Of a stretch of 42,776 nucleotides of DNA, positions 1 to 8,372 are shown piece after piece. The stretch's first letter is position 1, and each line of letters begins with the position of its first letter. The notes under the pieces are model-generated. The model had not been told where the DNA came from, did no database searches, and worked only from the letters and a program-made list of their open reading frames with translations. The translations under genes were made by a program, and so were the position numbers. The DNA comes from Verrucomicrobiales bacterium (GTDB taxonomy: Bacteria > Verrucomicrobiota > Verrucomicrobiia > Verrucomicrobiales > SLCJ01): assembly GCA_024636835.1 (NCBI GenBank), contig JAGXGH010000020.1, positions 1 through 42,776 on the forward strand, read 5' to 3'.

Positions 1-206
1 ACTTGGACGGCGGATCCGTGGAACTCCACTGGGCCTCCGAACCGAATAAGACCTACCGCATCATGGCTTCTGAGAACCTACAGAGCTTCCCATACGAAGC
101 GGCTGCCGACATCGACTCACAAGGCCCCTCGACCAGCCACACCTTCAACATTCCAAACGAGCTGACGGGAGCCCCAAGAGCCTTTTTCAGAGTCGAAGAA
201 CAATAG
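1..206 (+). CDS. C-terminal fragment of a secreted protein (gene runs off the left edge)
   Basis: This is the last 67 or so codons of a gene that begins outside the window; the frame is open to the left edge and ends with TAG at 204-206. The peptide reads like a small beta-rich C-terminal module (TYRIMASENLQSF ... AFFRVEEQ). It is clearly paralogous to the last 65 residues of the protein at 1134-3734 ([13 protein letters not shown] ... AFFRVEEQ), and the resemblance continues a few dozen bases past both stop codons. Similar 'Y-x-(I/V)-x-x-S-x-D-L' endings occur on other large secreted proteins of this window. It is therefore most likely the end of another exported, possibly carbohydrate-active, protein. 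The catalytic part is not visible, so no function is assigned. Confidence 0.75.
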   Translation, partial: LDGGSVELHWASEPNKTYRIMASENLQSFPYEAAADIDSQGPSTSHTFNIPNELTGAPRAFFRVEEQ

Positions 207-386
207 CAATAAGGACTGAAGATTAAGCGTCGAACGGAAGCTCCCAGTGTGCGTTTAGGGTGTACTAATATAAACTATCAAAAATATTCTTGGCCCGATA
301 GAAATTACAGCATAATATGTTGCCGTGTTGTCACAGTGTTCTGCTCTGTCGGCATTTAGGGCATTCGAAAGCACGCTACCAATTAG

Positions 387-1082
387 ATGAAAACCTCGAG
401 ATTACTATTCTTCGCCTTAGTGGCTACAAGCTCAGTCCAAGCAGCTGTTCTTCAAGTAAACCTTGGGCCATCGGGTCTGCCTGCCGAGGCCGGGTTTACC
501 GACTGGACTACTGCCGACAACAACGCTCCGACAGCCACAACGATCAGCGGGATTGGTCTTTCTTTAACGATTCAACTTGCAGATACAGGTGGGCTACGCT
601 CAATCGACCGCACTGATTCTTACAATGGAATCTTAGACAACCTCACTGAATCCTGGTGGGGCGTGCGCGCAACGTCAACTGGATCTGGTGGCCAATTCAC
701 GATCATCGTTAATGGAGCTGACCTTGGTGCGGGAAGCTTCGATTGGACAAGCTGGCATCACGATCAAGATAACCAGTCAGGAGTTATGGATATTGAGTAT
801 TCCGTCAATGGTGGCTCAACTTTCTCGTTGGGAGTGGATGATCTGGATATCATCAGTTTTGATACTGATGCGAACGTTGGGGCTCCCAATCCTGCCGGAT
901 TTACGTTTGTGTCCAACGGCGCGGATGATATTCACATTCGCTTTACAAATGTCGCATCGAACAATAGCGGCGAAGCTTTTGCCTTGCTCAATGGCTTCCA
1001 AATTGATGAGATTCCCGAACCGTCCTCCACGGCGCTGCTTGGCCTCGGATCGCTGGGGCTCATGCTCCGTCGTCGTCGCTAA
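387..1082 (+). CDS. PEP-CTERM sorting-domain protein
   Basis: A 231-residue exported protein. It opens with a classical signal peptide (MKTSRLLFFALVATSSVQA, cleavage before AVLQVN). It closes with a PEP-CTERM signal at about residues 208-231: IPEPSS, a short hydrophobic stretch (ALLGLGSLGLML) and RRRR. In known systems this tail is recognised by an exosortase, which removes it and leads to surface display or secretion, often with exopolysaccharide. No exosortase gene lies in the window. The body is an acidic, Gly/Asn/Asp-rich beta-type sequence with no catalytic motif that I recognise. The ATG at 387 is chosen because the signal peptide begins there; no good Shine-Dalgarno is present. It lies 51 bp upstream of the next gene and could be co-transcribed. 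Confidence 0.85.
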   Translation: MKTSRLLFFALVATSSVQAAVLQVNLGPSGLPAEAGFTDWTTADNNAPTATTISGIGLSLTIQLADTGGLRSIDRTDSYNGILDNLTESWWGVRATSTGSGGQFTIIVNGADLGAGSFDWTSWHHDQDNQSGVMDIEYSVNGGSTFSLGVDDLDIISFDTDANVGAPNPAGFTFVSNGADDIHIRFTNVASNNSGEAFALLNGFQIDEIPEPSSTALLGLGSLGLMLRRRR

Positions 1083-1133
1083 CGGGCAGCCCAGTATTTC
1101 GGTGATCAAAATATACCGAGTAGCCAGCAGTGG

Positions 1134-3734
1134 ATGAAAAGGCATTCCCTCAATTTCTCGATAGTAGCTGGTATACTCGCAGTCTTTTGCGCATTGGCCC
1201 ACGGCAATGCGCAAATTGTGTACGTGGATGCAGCCGAGGGGTCATCTGGCAATACGTTTGCAACAGACGGAGCATTGGCAGATACGAGTTGGCTCAACCC
1301 GGATACGGGTTCGGGTTCGGATGATGATCAGTGGAAGAAGAGAGTCTTTGCCAATGGCGGCACCATTTTTCAGTCGCTGACGTCTACGGCAGGCAGCCAG
1401 TCCGAGCTGACCACGCAAATACCAGGCTTGGCCGATGGCGCGTATAATGTTTGGGTATTCTTTTGGGACGCCAGTGGCTCCAATCAATGGAACATCTCCA
1501 CAGGACTCACTTCTGGTTCACTCAACACTTACAGCTTCGATGGACTGGGCGACCAGGCCTCACCTGTTGCTGCCAGCACACTTTCCTTCGCCGCCGTGCC
1601 CATGGTCACAGAAGACGACCGGGTCATGTATGGCGTCAATATCGGACAAGCATCGGTGAGCGGCGGATCGGCCATCGAGGTATTTGTCAATGGACTGCAT
1701 AGTGGCTCGAATGACCGCACTTGGTATGATGGTGTTGGATACGAGACGTTGCAGGATACCGATGGTGACGGCCTTCCTGATAGCTACGAACAAGCCATCA
1801 TCGACTCGGATCCCAGTGACTCCGTTACCAGTTTTGCCGATATCATGGGCACGGGTGCAGCCTCGGCGGTGACTGACTTCGACAACGATGGTGCGGACGA
1901 TGCCGAAGAATTTGCCGAAGGCACGGATCCGCTCGATTCTGACAGCGATGATGACGGACTGCTCGACGGCGTGGAAACCAACACCGGCACTTACGTTAGC
2001 GCCTTAGATACCGGAACAGATCCTCTCGTCGACGATACGGATGATGACGGCTTGCTCGACGGCGTGGAAACTGGCACCAACACTTTCGTCGATGCAAATG
2101 ACACCGGGACCAGCCCGGTCAATGCCGATTCGGACGGCGATGGGCTCAACGATGGCTTCGAGGTGACAACTGGCACCGACCCGACTGACAGCATTGACCC
2201 CTACGCCATCCCTCCCGGAAATCCTATTCAGATCGCACCTGATGGTGCTTGGACTTGGTTTAATGACGAGCGCTCTATCTGGCATCTTGGCAAGCTCTAT
2301 TGCGGATATGTCTTGGGCAACGGGCGTGTGGGTATCACCCGATTCGACCCCGCTACCCTTGCCACAAACCACACTATTCTCTCCTCCTTTACTGAGAAGG
2401 ATGATCACAATAATCCTTCGATCACCGTCCTCCCCGACAATCGCTTACTGGTCGTTTACGCCAGACATAATACCAACGAATTCTACTACAGCCGAATATC
2501 TACGGTTGCCGAGCCAGCTTCATCGGGTGATTGGGGACCGGAAATTGAGCGTAGTGGAGGTGGCCGGGTAACGTATGCCAATACTTATCGGCTGTCCGAT
2601 GAGTCTGACCGGATTTATATGTTCGACAGGGCAATCAATTTTAACCCGACACTGCATCTGTCGGATGACAATGGCGCCTCCTTTGGACTTCCGACGCATT
2701 TCATAGCCACTGGAACAGGCGGGACGCGGCCCTATCCTAGATATGTTTCAAACAGAACCGACCGCATTGACCTCATCTATACGGACGGGCATCCGCGAAA
2801 TGACAATAACTCCATCTACCATCTCTACTACCAAAGTGGAAATTTCAATGCCACAGACGGAACCGTAATTGAAGCCATCGAAAATCTGCCAATCGAGCAT
2901 GATCAGGGTAAGCGAGGAACGGAAGTCTACACCTACTCCTCATCCGCGTGGGGACCTGAGGACGGTCCTGACGACTGGATTCCGTCAGCTCGTGCTTGGA
3001 CTTGGGATATATGCTACGGAGCCGATGGTCGTCCTGTCTGCGTGTTCCAGGTGCAGCTGGATGACGTCACTGGCAGCGGCTGGAACCACGACCGCATCTA
3101 TTACTACTATGCGAGATGGACCGGGACAGAATGGCAGCGACGATTCATTGCCCATGGCGGTCGCGGAATCTACAGCTCTGAAGATGACTACGGCGGCGGG
3201 ATGACAATCGATCCTGAAAACCCCAACGTGATCTATATCTCAAGCAATGCGGCAAATCCTTTTAATCTTAACGACCTTGACAACGTTCCCCTGGCCACCA
3301 ACGAACGTTATGAGATATGGCGAGGCACCACGAAGGATGGTGGTCTGAATTTCGATTGGCAGCCAGTCACACTTGGTTCAACAGTTGATAACTTGCGGCC
3401 GATTGTTCCCGAAAATCACGGTTATGATCGCAGCGTGGTTTGGTTTCGTGGCAGTTACTCCACCTACAAAAACTACAACACGGAAGTCGTCGGCATTTTT
3501 CAAAATCACCTCAAGATCCAGAGTTCCAATTTTCAACCTACCACCGGCACGTTGACCTGGGCATCCACGCTGGGTGAAACATACCGCATCACGGCTTCCG
3601 CTGATTTACAAAGTTTCCCTCACGAGGCAGCCATCGACATCCAGCCTCAAGGGGCTTCGACAACGCAAAATTTCAATATTCCTGTAGCCCTTTCAGGATC
3701 CGCGAGAGCCTTTTTCCGCGTCGAAGAGCAGTAG
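1134..3734 (+). CDS. Secreted protein with DxDxDG repeats and BNR_4 (ulvan-lyase-like) beta-propeller
   Basis: 866 residues with an N-terminal signal peptide (about 1-26). Residues about 27-205 form a beta-rich domain of unknown role. About 209-356 are thrombospondin type 3-like calcium-binding repeats ([40 protein letters not shown]). About 362-796 match the BNR_4 propeller pattern ([10 protein letters not shown], then DDHNNPS, then LLVVYARHN). His425 (DDHN) and His445 (ARH) are 20 residues apart. From memory, BNR_4-type ulvan lyases of families PL24/PL25 carry a similar histidine pair, so polysaccharide lyase activity is a reasonable hypothesis but unproven. The last 70 residues repeat the C-terminal module seen at 1-206. 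The DUF1080 gene follows after 531 bp that include a terminator, so the two are probably separate transcripts. Confidence 0.8.
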   Translation: MKRHSLNFSIVAGILAVFCALAHGNAQIVYVDAAEGSSGNTFATDGALADTSWLNPDTGSGSDDDQWKKRVFANGGTIFQSLTSTAGSQSELTTQIPGLADGAYNVWVFFWDASGSNQWNISTGLTSGSLNTYSFDGLGDQASPVAASTLSFAAVPMVTEDDRVMYGVNIGQASVSGGSAIEVFVNGLHSGSNDRTWYDGVGYETLQDTDGDGLPDSYEQAIIDSDPSDSVTSFADIMGTGAASAVTDFDNDGADDAEEFAEGTDPLDSDSDDDGLLDGVETNTGTYVSALDTGTDPLVDDTDDDGLLDGVETGTNTFVDANDTGTSPVNADSDGDGLNDGFEVTTGTDPTDSIDPYAIPPGNPIQIAPDGAWTWFNDERSIWHLGKLYCGYVLGNGRVGITRFDPATLATNHTILSSFTEKDDHNNPSITVLPDNRLLVVYARHNTNEFYYSRISTVAEPASSGDWGPEIERSGGGRVTYANTYRLSDESDRIYMFDRAINFNPTLHLSDDNGASFGLPTHFIATGTGGTRPYPRYVSNRTDRIDLIYTDGHPRNDNNSIYHLYYQSGNFNATDGTVIEAIENLPIEHDQGKRGTEVYTYSSSAWGPEDGPDDWIPSARAWTWDICYGADGRPVCVFQVQLDDVTGSGWNHDRIYYYYARWTGTEWQRRFIAHGGRGIYSSEDDYGGGMTIDPENPNVIYISSNAANPFNLNDLDNVPLATNERYEIWRGTTKDGGLNFDWQPVTLGSTVDNLRPIVPENHGYDRSVVWFRGSYSTYKNYNTEVVGIFQNHLKIQSSNFQPTTGTLTWASTLGETYRITASADLQSFPHEAAIDIQPQGASTTQNFNIPVALSGSARAFFRVEEQ

Positions 3735-3784
3735 CGTTAATGAATGAATCGTAAGCGTCAGACGCAGCACCACTTGATCGTTGA

Positions 3785-3878
3785 TACCAAATCTTGGTAA
3801 TGATCTGACGCGTAGTAAGCGCTCGGGTTCGGTGGGATGGGCAATGTGCGCGGAGAATAGTCAGATATCTATTTGGAT
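3785..3878 (-). repeat. Intergenic palindromic repeat, copy 1 (degenerate)
   Basis: A degenerate member of the five-copy repeat family also found at 5291-5422, 35826-35922, 38097-38232 and 39113-39209. It starts with the small palindrome TACCAAATCTTGGTA, continues with GATCTGACGCG and ends with a TGTGCGCGGAGAATAGTCA segment, in minus orientation relative to the consensus. It follows the stop codon at 3734 by about 50 bp. Confidence 0.6.
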
Positions 3879-3887
3879 ATGGTATGA

Positions 3888-4160
3888 GTCGTAGATGTCA
3901 CGTGTGTAGAGGGCGAGGATGGATATAATATCAGCGCTGATAAAATTCATTGGGGGCGTTTTGGCGATCAGTACAAAGGCATCCCTGCAAACAATGGCGA
4001 TGGCTGGGCATGCGCATCGTGGCCCGGAGAATACGTGACGTCCTATCAGCTTCATTACCGTGTGGTGGGATCTGATGCTTGGAAGATTTGCCACAAGTGT
4101 TGCGATACAATTCGAAAGACCTTGATGGTACATCAATTGCTGCCTGCCATTCTGAAAGTG
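3888..4160 (+). pseudogene. Probable decayed coding remnant, function unknown
   Basis: The 531-bp gap between 3734 and 4266 contains a stretch that reads like protein but has no start codon. In the frame of 3888 it gives ADKIHWGRFGDQYKGIPANN and then WACASWPGEYVTSYQLHYR. After about 4075 the neighbouring frame looks more protein-like (LPQVLRYNSKDLDGTSIAA), as if a frameshift had occurred. A strong terminator directly follows at 4161-4189. I do not recognise the family. It could be the 3' remnant of a lost gene whose terminator survives, or chance. Confidence 0.3.
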
Positions 4161-4189
4161 AAAGACGGCTGCGAGACTGGCCGTTTTTT
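4161..4189 (+). terminator. Rho-independent terminator
   Basis: A GC-rich hairpin, AAAGACGGCT / GGCCGTTTTTT with a loop of about 8 nt, followed by six T. It points rightwards and lies upstream of the DUF1080 gene, so it closes transcription coming from 3734 or from the remnant at 3888-4160. The matching A-run could also make it work on the minus strand. Confidence 0.65.
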
Positions 4190-4265
4190 CTGTGTAACTG
4201 TGGACTCCATCGATTGCCATTCCGGCAAGCACCTCACTACCTTTATTTGCTCAATTTAAAACACT

Positions 4266-4904
4266 ATGAAACGGCTGTTATCTATTCTCACTCTAGCGTT
4301 ATCACTCAACATCGGGATTGCCTATGCGGAGGATAACGTTTTATCCGAGGCCGAGAAAAAGGAGGGGTGGATTAATATGTTTAATGGCGAGGATTTTACC
4401 GACTGGCAAATCGACAAGTGGAATCCTGAAAGCATTACCATCAAGGATGGTGCTATCAGGTGCCAGGGAAAGCCATCGATGCTCTACTATACGGGCGAAG
4501 CCAAAGACGCGAAGAATTTCCACTTCGTCTGCGATGTGATGACCAAGCCTGGGTCAAACGGTGGGATTTTTTTCCACACCAAATATCAGGACAAGGGTTG
4601 GCCGGTAGGTCACGAAGCGCAGATTGATCAGACTCACAGTGATCCTGTGAGAACTGGCAGTATCTACATCGTTAAAAAAAATCTCGAAGCCCCCGCAAAG
4701 GACAATGAGTGGTTTCGTTACGAAATTATTGTCAAGGGAGACACCGTAGAGACGAAAGTGAACGGAAAATCTATCGTCATCTACAAGGAAGCCCCAGGCG
4801 TCGAAGGTAGGCGCAAGCTGTCACAAGGCACTTTCGGGATTCAGGCTCATGACCCCAACAGCGTTGTTCTTGTGAAGAACATCAAGGTGAAACTTTTGCC
4901 TTAA
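4266..4904 (+). CDS. DUF1080 (3-keto-disaccharide hydrolase-like) secreted protein
   Basis: 212 residues with a signal peptide (MKRLLSILTLALSLNIGIAYA). The rest matches a single DUF1080 domain (PF06439): GWINMFNGEDFTDW near the start, then SNGGIFFHT, a GHEAQI segment, NEWFRYEIIVKG, and FGIQAHDPNSVVLVKNIKVK at the end. DUF1080 proteins are concanavalin-type beta-sandwiches, abundant in Verrucomicrobiota and Planctomycetota. Some members cleave 3-keto-glycosides; others are probably just carbohydrate-binding. The length is normal for a one-domain family member. Its position beside the BNR_4 protein fits a polysaccharide-processing role. The gene has its own upstream terminator-bounded leader. 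Confidence 0.88.
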   Translation: MKRLLSILTLALSLNIGIAYAEDNVLSEAEKKEGWINMFNGEDFTDWQIDKWNPESITIKDGAIRCQGKPSMLYYTGEAKDAKNFHFVCDVMTKPGSNGGIFFHTKYQDKGWPVGHEAQIDQTHSDPVRTGSIYIVKKNLEAPAKDNEWFRYEIIVKGDTVETKVNGKSIVIYKEAPGVEGRRKLSQGTFGIQAHDPNSVVLVKNIKVKLLP

Positions 4905-4955
4905 TCACTCTTCGCGCGCCGAATAGAAGCGATAGCGAGTATGCGCTGAGTTTCA

Positions 4956-5035
4956 GGAGAGCCACGCTTCCAGCTGGCTGGGTGCGGTTTAGAATGTCCG
5001 TTGCCCACCCAAGCCATCTGGAAGGCTGGCTCTCC
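4956..5035. repeat. Long imperfect inverted repeat (29-30 bp arms)
   Basis: The left arm 4956-4984 (begins GGAGAGCCACGCTTCCAG) and the right arm 5006-5035 (ends CTGGAAGGCTGGCTCTCC) are reverse complements with three mismatches and one single-base gap, around a 21-nt centre. The structure starts about 50 bp after the DUF1080 stop codon. It has no T-run, so it is not a typical terminator. It could be a small non-autonomous palindromic element or an RNA-stabilising hairpin. Confidence 0.65.
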
Positions 5036-5116
5036 ATAGTAGTGCGCCCTCGGGGTGGTATATTTAAAGAGCGCTGGCAGTGCGAGAACCCATGGGCTAT
5101 CTTGCGTAAGGTTTTT

Positions 5117-5275
5117 ATGAGTTACAGCCTTAAACAAAACTTGCTTGGGCTAACGCTCTGGGCTGCTGCCACAACGCTTGCTTTCGGCGAGCCTGAGTCG
5201 CCTACGCATGAAGGGACGGGAAAGCCGCCGCCAGAGTTTCTGGATCGAGGAAATGAAGTTGCCGGAAGTGGGTGA
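5117..5275 (+). CDS. Possible 52-residue secreted peptide (or truncated gene)
   Basis: A short frame, from an ATG following GTAAGGTTTTT, encodes MSYSLKQNLLGLTLWAAATT, then LAFGEPESPTHEGTGKPPPE and a Gly-rich end. The first 24 residues look like a signal peptide with cleavage after AFG. The remaining 28 residues are polar and show no family. It may be a small exported peptide or the 5' stub of a gene truncated by the repeat that begins 16 bp after its stop. The rest of the gap 4905-5430 holds only the inverted repeat at 4956-5035 and repeat copy 2. Confidence 0.3.
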   Translation: MSYSLKQNLLGLTLWAAATTLAFGEPESPTHEGTGKPPPEFLDRGNEVAGSG

Positions 5276-5290
5276 GTAGATCAAGACTCA

Positions 5291-5422
5291 TACCCAATCT
5301 CGGTATTGATCTTACGCGTCGCGTAAAACCGCTGCGCGGCACGCGATTGACAAGTGGGCGAGGAGTTGGTTGATCGTGAATTACTTGTGCGCGGCGATTA
5401 TTTATCTATTTATTCGAAAGCT
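5291..5422 (-). repeat. Intergenic palindromic repeat, copy 2 (full length)
   Basis: Full-length family member in minus orientation. It begins with a degenerate TACCCAATCTCGGTA palindrome, then GATCTTACGCG. Next comes the hairpin core at 5319-5346, an outer TCGCGT/ACGCGA pair enclosing CCGCTGCGCGG. It ends with ACTTGTGCGCGGCGA and TTATTCGAAAGC. The repeat ends 8 bp before the start codon at 5431 and so forms the leader of that gene. Confidence 0.75.
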
Positions 5423-5430
5423 GTATCACC

Positions 5431-8100
5431 ATGGATAATCAATCTACGAAAGCAAAGCACGGGATCGGGGTGGCCCTCGGTCTCGTTTTTCTGTCTGGCT
5501 TCGCCGCGCTCATCTATCAGGTGCTGTGGATGAAGCAGATGGGACTTCTCTTTGGAAACACCTCGCACGCAGCAAGCGCTACGCTCGCCTCGTTTTTCGC
5601 GGGGCTTGCCACGGGGAGTTGGGTGCTCGGCAAACGCGTCTCGACCTCCAAAAACCCAATGCGAACCTATGCGTGGCTGGAGGTGGCCATCGCGATCACC
5701 GCACTGCTCTACTTTGTCATTCTGGCTCTTTATCATGCCGTCTATCCAGCGATTTATCAAAGCGTCGAATCGGCTGGGCTCATGTTGCTCATTAAATTTG
5801 GATTGTCATTACTGCTGATCTTTCCCCCGGCGTTCTGCATGGGAGGGACGATTCCCGTCATCGGGCAATACATGATTCGTGAGCCCAAGGCGTTCGGGAA
5901 TACTTCAGCCCTGATGTATGGGGTGAATACCTTGGGCGCAGCCACCGGTGCCGCTTTAGCCGGGTTTTACCTGCCTCTGTGGCTGGGCTTTAATGCGACA
6001 TGCGCGCTGGCAATTCTTGTTTCCGTTGGAATTGCCGCCATCGCATTTCGACTATCTCGTGGTGCGGACGCCACACCTTTCCAAGATGGAGAAAAAGATG
6101 GGACCAGTAATGAAATCGACGAGGTCCAGATGACCCGTCAAGAACGCCGCAAGCTGGAGCGGGATGCGAAGCGTGGGAAGATTTCAAAACAGAAAAATCC
6201 GCCTACCGTTTCCGAATCTGTCATTACCGCTGGGCGTAGTGTCATTCTCTTTCTCTGCTTCCTCTCCGGCTTTGGCGTGCTCGCGCTGGAGGTTCTGTGG
6301 ACGCGACTATTCTCCCAGGTCCTGGAAAATTCCGTTTACACTTTCGCTACCATCTTGGTGATTGTGCTAGTTTGCCTGGCGCTGGGTGCCATGATTAGTT
6401 CGCAACTCGCCAAGTGGAGCGCACCCCCATTCCTCGTCCTGACTGTGCTGATTCTAGCCGGTGCCGGTGCGGTTGCCATTACGCCCACTGTTTTCATGTC
6501 TCTTACCGACGGGATGAAAATTGTTGTCTCCACGGGGAGCTGGTTTTCTTACATTCTACTGATTTTCAAAACCGCAACGCTAACCATCGCGCCCTCCGCT
6601 TTGCTGTTGGGAACGATTTTCCCCTACTTGATGAAGCTTGAAGAGGGACACCTCAAATCGCCGGGCCTATCGCTAGGGAAACTGGCGACGGTAAACACCA
6701 TAGGAGCCATCGGTGGTGCATTGCTTTGCGGATTCGTGCTGCTCGATTGGTTGGGTATCTGGCGGAGTATGCAGTTGATCGCTGTCATCTATCTCATTGC
6801 TTCGTTACTGATTCCGCTCGGCTGGGATTCGAAAAGCATGGGCGCTAAAGCGGCCTGTTTCGTCGTTCTACTGCTCACTTTGCTCGTCCTCGATCCGGGT
6901 AAAATGCCTATCATCAGCATCGACCCACTTGTCCGTGAGGAAAAGGTGATCGAAACCTGGGAAGGTAGCGATTGCACCGTTGCAGTCACCGATAGTGAAG
7001 TGGGCTTGTCGATCAAGATTAACTCGCACTACAGTCTCGGCTCGACCGGTGCATACATGCAGGAAAAGTTCCAAGCCGACCTGCCGCTGATGATTTATCC
7101 AGAGACCGAGAGTCTATTTTTTCTTGGAGTCGGCACAGGTATCACGGCAGGCAGCGCCCTCGACCCGAGGCATACAAACGTGAAGAGTGTCGTCGCCTGC
7201 GAACTCGTTCCGGAAGTGATTACGGCGGCGAAGAAATACATGACGGATGTGCAAATTGGCGATTATCCGCCTTTCGATATGACCACTGGGTTGTTCGAAG
7301 ATCCTCGAGCTACCATCCTGGTCGAAGACGGTCGCCACCATCTGATGGCCACCGATGAGAAATTCGACATCATCAACTCCGATCTCTTCGTCCCATTTCG
7401 CTCAGGTGCTGGCAGTCTTTATACGCGGGAGCATTTCGAGAGTGCGAAGAAACGGCTCACTCCAGACGGGGTTTTCGTGCAATGGCTACCATTGTATCAA
7501 CTCACCGAAAACGAGTTCTCCATCATCGCTAAAACGATGATCGGCACCTTCGAGCAGGTATCGATGTGGCGGCATAATTTTCAACCAGGCTCCGAGGTCG
7601 TCGCTCTCGTCGGTCATCAAGCCGGACAGGTCTTACCTGCCAGTGACATCGATAGCAGTGCCGATAAGCTTTACGCCGTTTCAGGGAAAAGTTATCTGGA
7701 TCTACAGCGCCTGAACCTACCACTCGACCCGCAGACCATCATGCTTTTCTACGCTGGCAACCTGACCGAAGCCCGCTCGCTGTTCGACAGCTACCCTGAG
7801 AATACCGACGACCGACCGGTGATCGAATACATGGCTCCACGCACATATCGCAGTAAGGGAGAAGCTACCCCGTGGTTCACCGGTGAGCCTTTCTATGACA
7901 TGGTTGATAAAGTCTACGCGCTTTGTCCACCGGACGGTGATCCACTGCTAGTGAATCGCATAGCAGCCAACCGGCGACTTCCTCTCGCTGGCCATGCCTT
8001 TCACCGTGCCAGAATTGAAGAAGTGAAAGGTGACGCCGAAGCCACCATCAAAGCGTGGCAGGAATTCGTCACCGAGTGGACAGATTCTCCCCGGCCATGA
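5431..8100 (+). CDS. Polytopic membrane protein with spermidine-synthase-like domain
   Basis: 889 residues. The first ~500 are mostly transmembrane helices in two blocks (about 10-210 and 270-490), split by a charged, Lys/Arg-rich cytoplasmic loop (TRQERRKLERDAKRGKISKQ). Both blocks open with the family signature 'SGFxxLxxxVLWxR/K'. A soluble class I methyltransferase-fold domain follows: FFLGVGTGITAG (about 562-575, SAM/dcSAM loop), CELVPEV, LVEDGRHHL, then FDIINSDLF and LYTREHFE. This is the fused MFS-like/spermidine-synthase family. The Asp in INSDLF is at the place of a catalytic acid, but the true substrate of these proteins is generally not known. No speD or other polyamine gene is nearby. 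The 3' end of the gene is duplicated at 16460-16582. Confidence 0.85.
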   Translation: MDNQSTKAKHGIGVALGLVFLSGFAALIYQVLWMKQMGLLFGNTSHAASATLASFFAGLATGSWVLGKRVSTSKNPMRTYAWLEVAIAITALLYFVILALYHAVYPAIYQSVESAGLMLLIKFGLSLLLIFPPAFCMGGTIPVIGQYMIREPKAFGNTSALMYGVNTLGAATGAALAGFYLPLWLGFNATCALAILVSVGIAAIAFRLSRGADATPFQDGEKDGTSNEIDEVQMTRQERRKLERDAKRGKISKQKNPPTVSESVITAGRSVILFLCFLSGFGVLALEVLWTRLFSQVLENSVYTFATILVIVLVCLALGAMISSQLAKWSAPPFLVLTVLILAGAGAVAITPTVFMSLTDGMKIVVSTGSWFSYILLIFKTATLTIAPSALLLGTIFPYLMKLEEGHLKSPGLSLGKLATVNTIGAIGGALLCGFVLLDWLGIWRSMQLIAVIYLIASLLIPLGWDSKSMGAKAACFVVLLLTLLVLDPGKMPIISIDPLVREEKVIETWEGSDCTVAVTDSEVGLSIKINSHYSLGSTGAYMQEKFQADLPLMIYPETESLFFLGVGTGITAGSALDPRHTNVKSVVACELVPEVITAAKKYMTDVQIGDYPPFDMTTGLFEDPRATILVEDGRHHLMATDEKFDIINSDLFVPFRSGAGSLYTREHFESAKKRLTPDGVFVQWLPLYQLTENEFSIIAKTMIGTFEQVSMWRHNFQPGSEVVALVGHQAGQVLPASDIDSSADKLYAVSGKSYLDLQRLNLPLDPQTIMLFYAGNLTEARSLFDSYPENTDDRPVIEYMAPRTYRSKGEATPWFTGEPFYDMVDKVYALCPPDGDPLLVNRIAANRRLPLAGHAFHRARIEEVKGDAEATIKAWQEFVTEWTDSPRP

Positions 8101-8128
8101 GATCTTCCCGATAGTGACAAGCGACAGC

Positions 8129-8193
8129 CATCAGGCATCAGGCATCAGGCATCGCGAAGGACGCCATCGGGACGGACGATTTTCACATCGTCC
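8129..8193. repeat. 7-bp tandem repeat and GGACGAT hairpin
   Basis: Three perfect copies of CATCAGG plus CATC lie at 8129-8153. They are followed by GGACGAT-TTTCAC-ATCGTCC at 8174-8193, a 7-bp hairpin. The same hairpin sequence (GGACGAT/ATCGTCC) recurs at 35762-35784 beside another 7-bp triplet. The hairpin follows the stop at 8100 but has no T-run. Confidence 0.6.
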
Positions 8194-8218
8194 CTAACTT
8201 TCCTTCAGCGTGGCACGA

Positions 8219-8251
8219 TCGCGTGCCCCGATTCATCGGGGTTTTACGCGA
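8219..8251 (+). repeat. Stand-alone hairpin core of the intergenic repeat family
   Basis: The outer pair TCGCGT/ACGCGA encloses CCCCGAT-TC-ATCGGGG and TTTT. The frame is the same as in repeat copies 2 and 4, but the inner stem is completely different and still paired. The GC stem with TTTT makes it a plausible terminator for the gene ending at 8100. Confidence 0.6.
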
Positions 8252-8288
8252 CCGGCCACCCCCACGCCGCATAACGGACAAAATCCGT

Positions 8289-8372
8289 TTCCGGCAAGTT
8301 CATAACCTCGTCCGGTGACTGTCAGTACGTGTCCGGTGACTTCAAATCGACGTCCGGCGCTTGTTTTGGCGC
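8289..8372 (+). repeat. Four direct repeats with exact 21-bp period
   Basis: The motif (G/T)TCCGG occurs at 8289, 8310, 8331 and 8352, exactly 21 bp apart. The middle two units share GTCCGGTGACT/GTCCGGTGACTT; the outer two are weaker (TTCCGGCAAG, GTCCGGCGCT). A spacing of two helical turns would place protein-binding sites on one face of the DNA. The array lies 460-545 bp upstream of the RCC1 gene. Confidence 0.5.

Noticed and set aside
3861..4232. Minus-strand frame of 123 codons opposite the remnant at 3888-4160
   Set aside because: The plus-strand reading is more protein-like, and the frame crosses the terminator hairpin.
8289..8372. CRISPR-like array
   Set aside because: The period is only 21 bp in total, the repeats are 5-11 bp and degenerate, and no cas gene is present.
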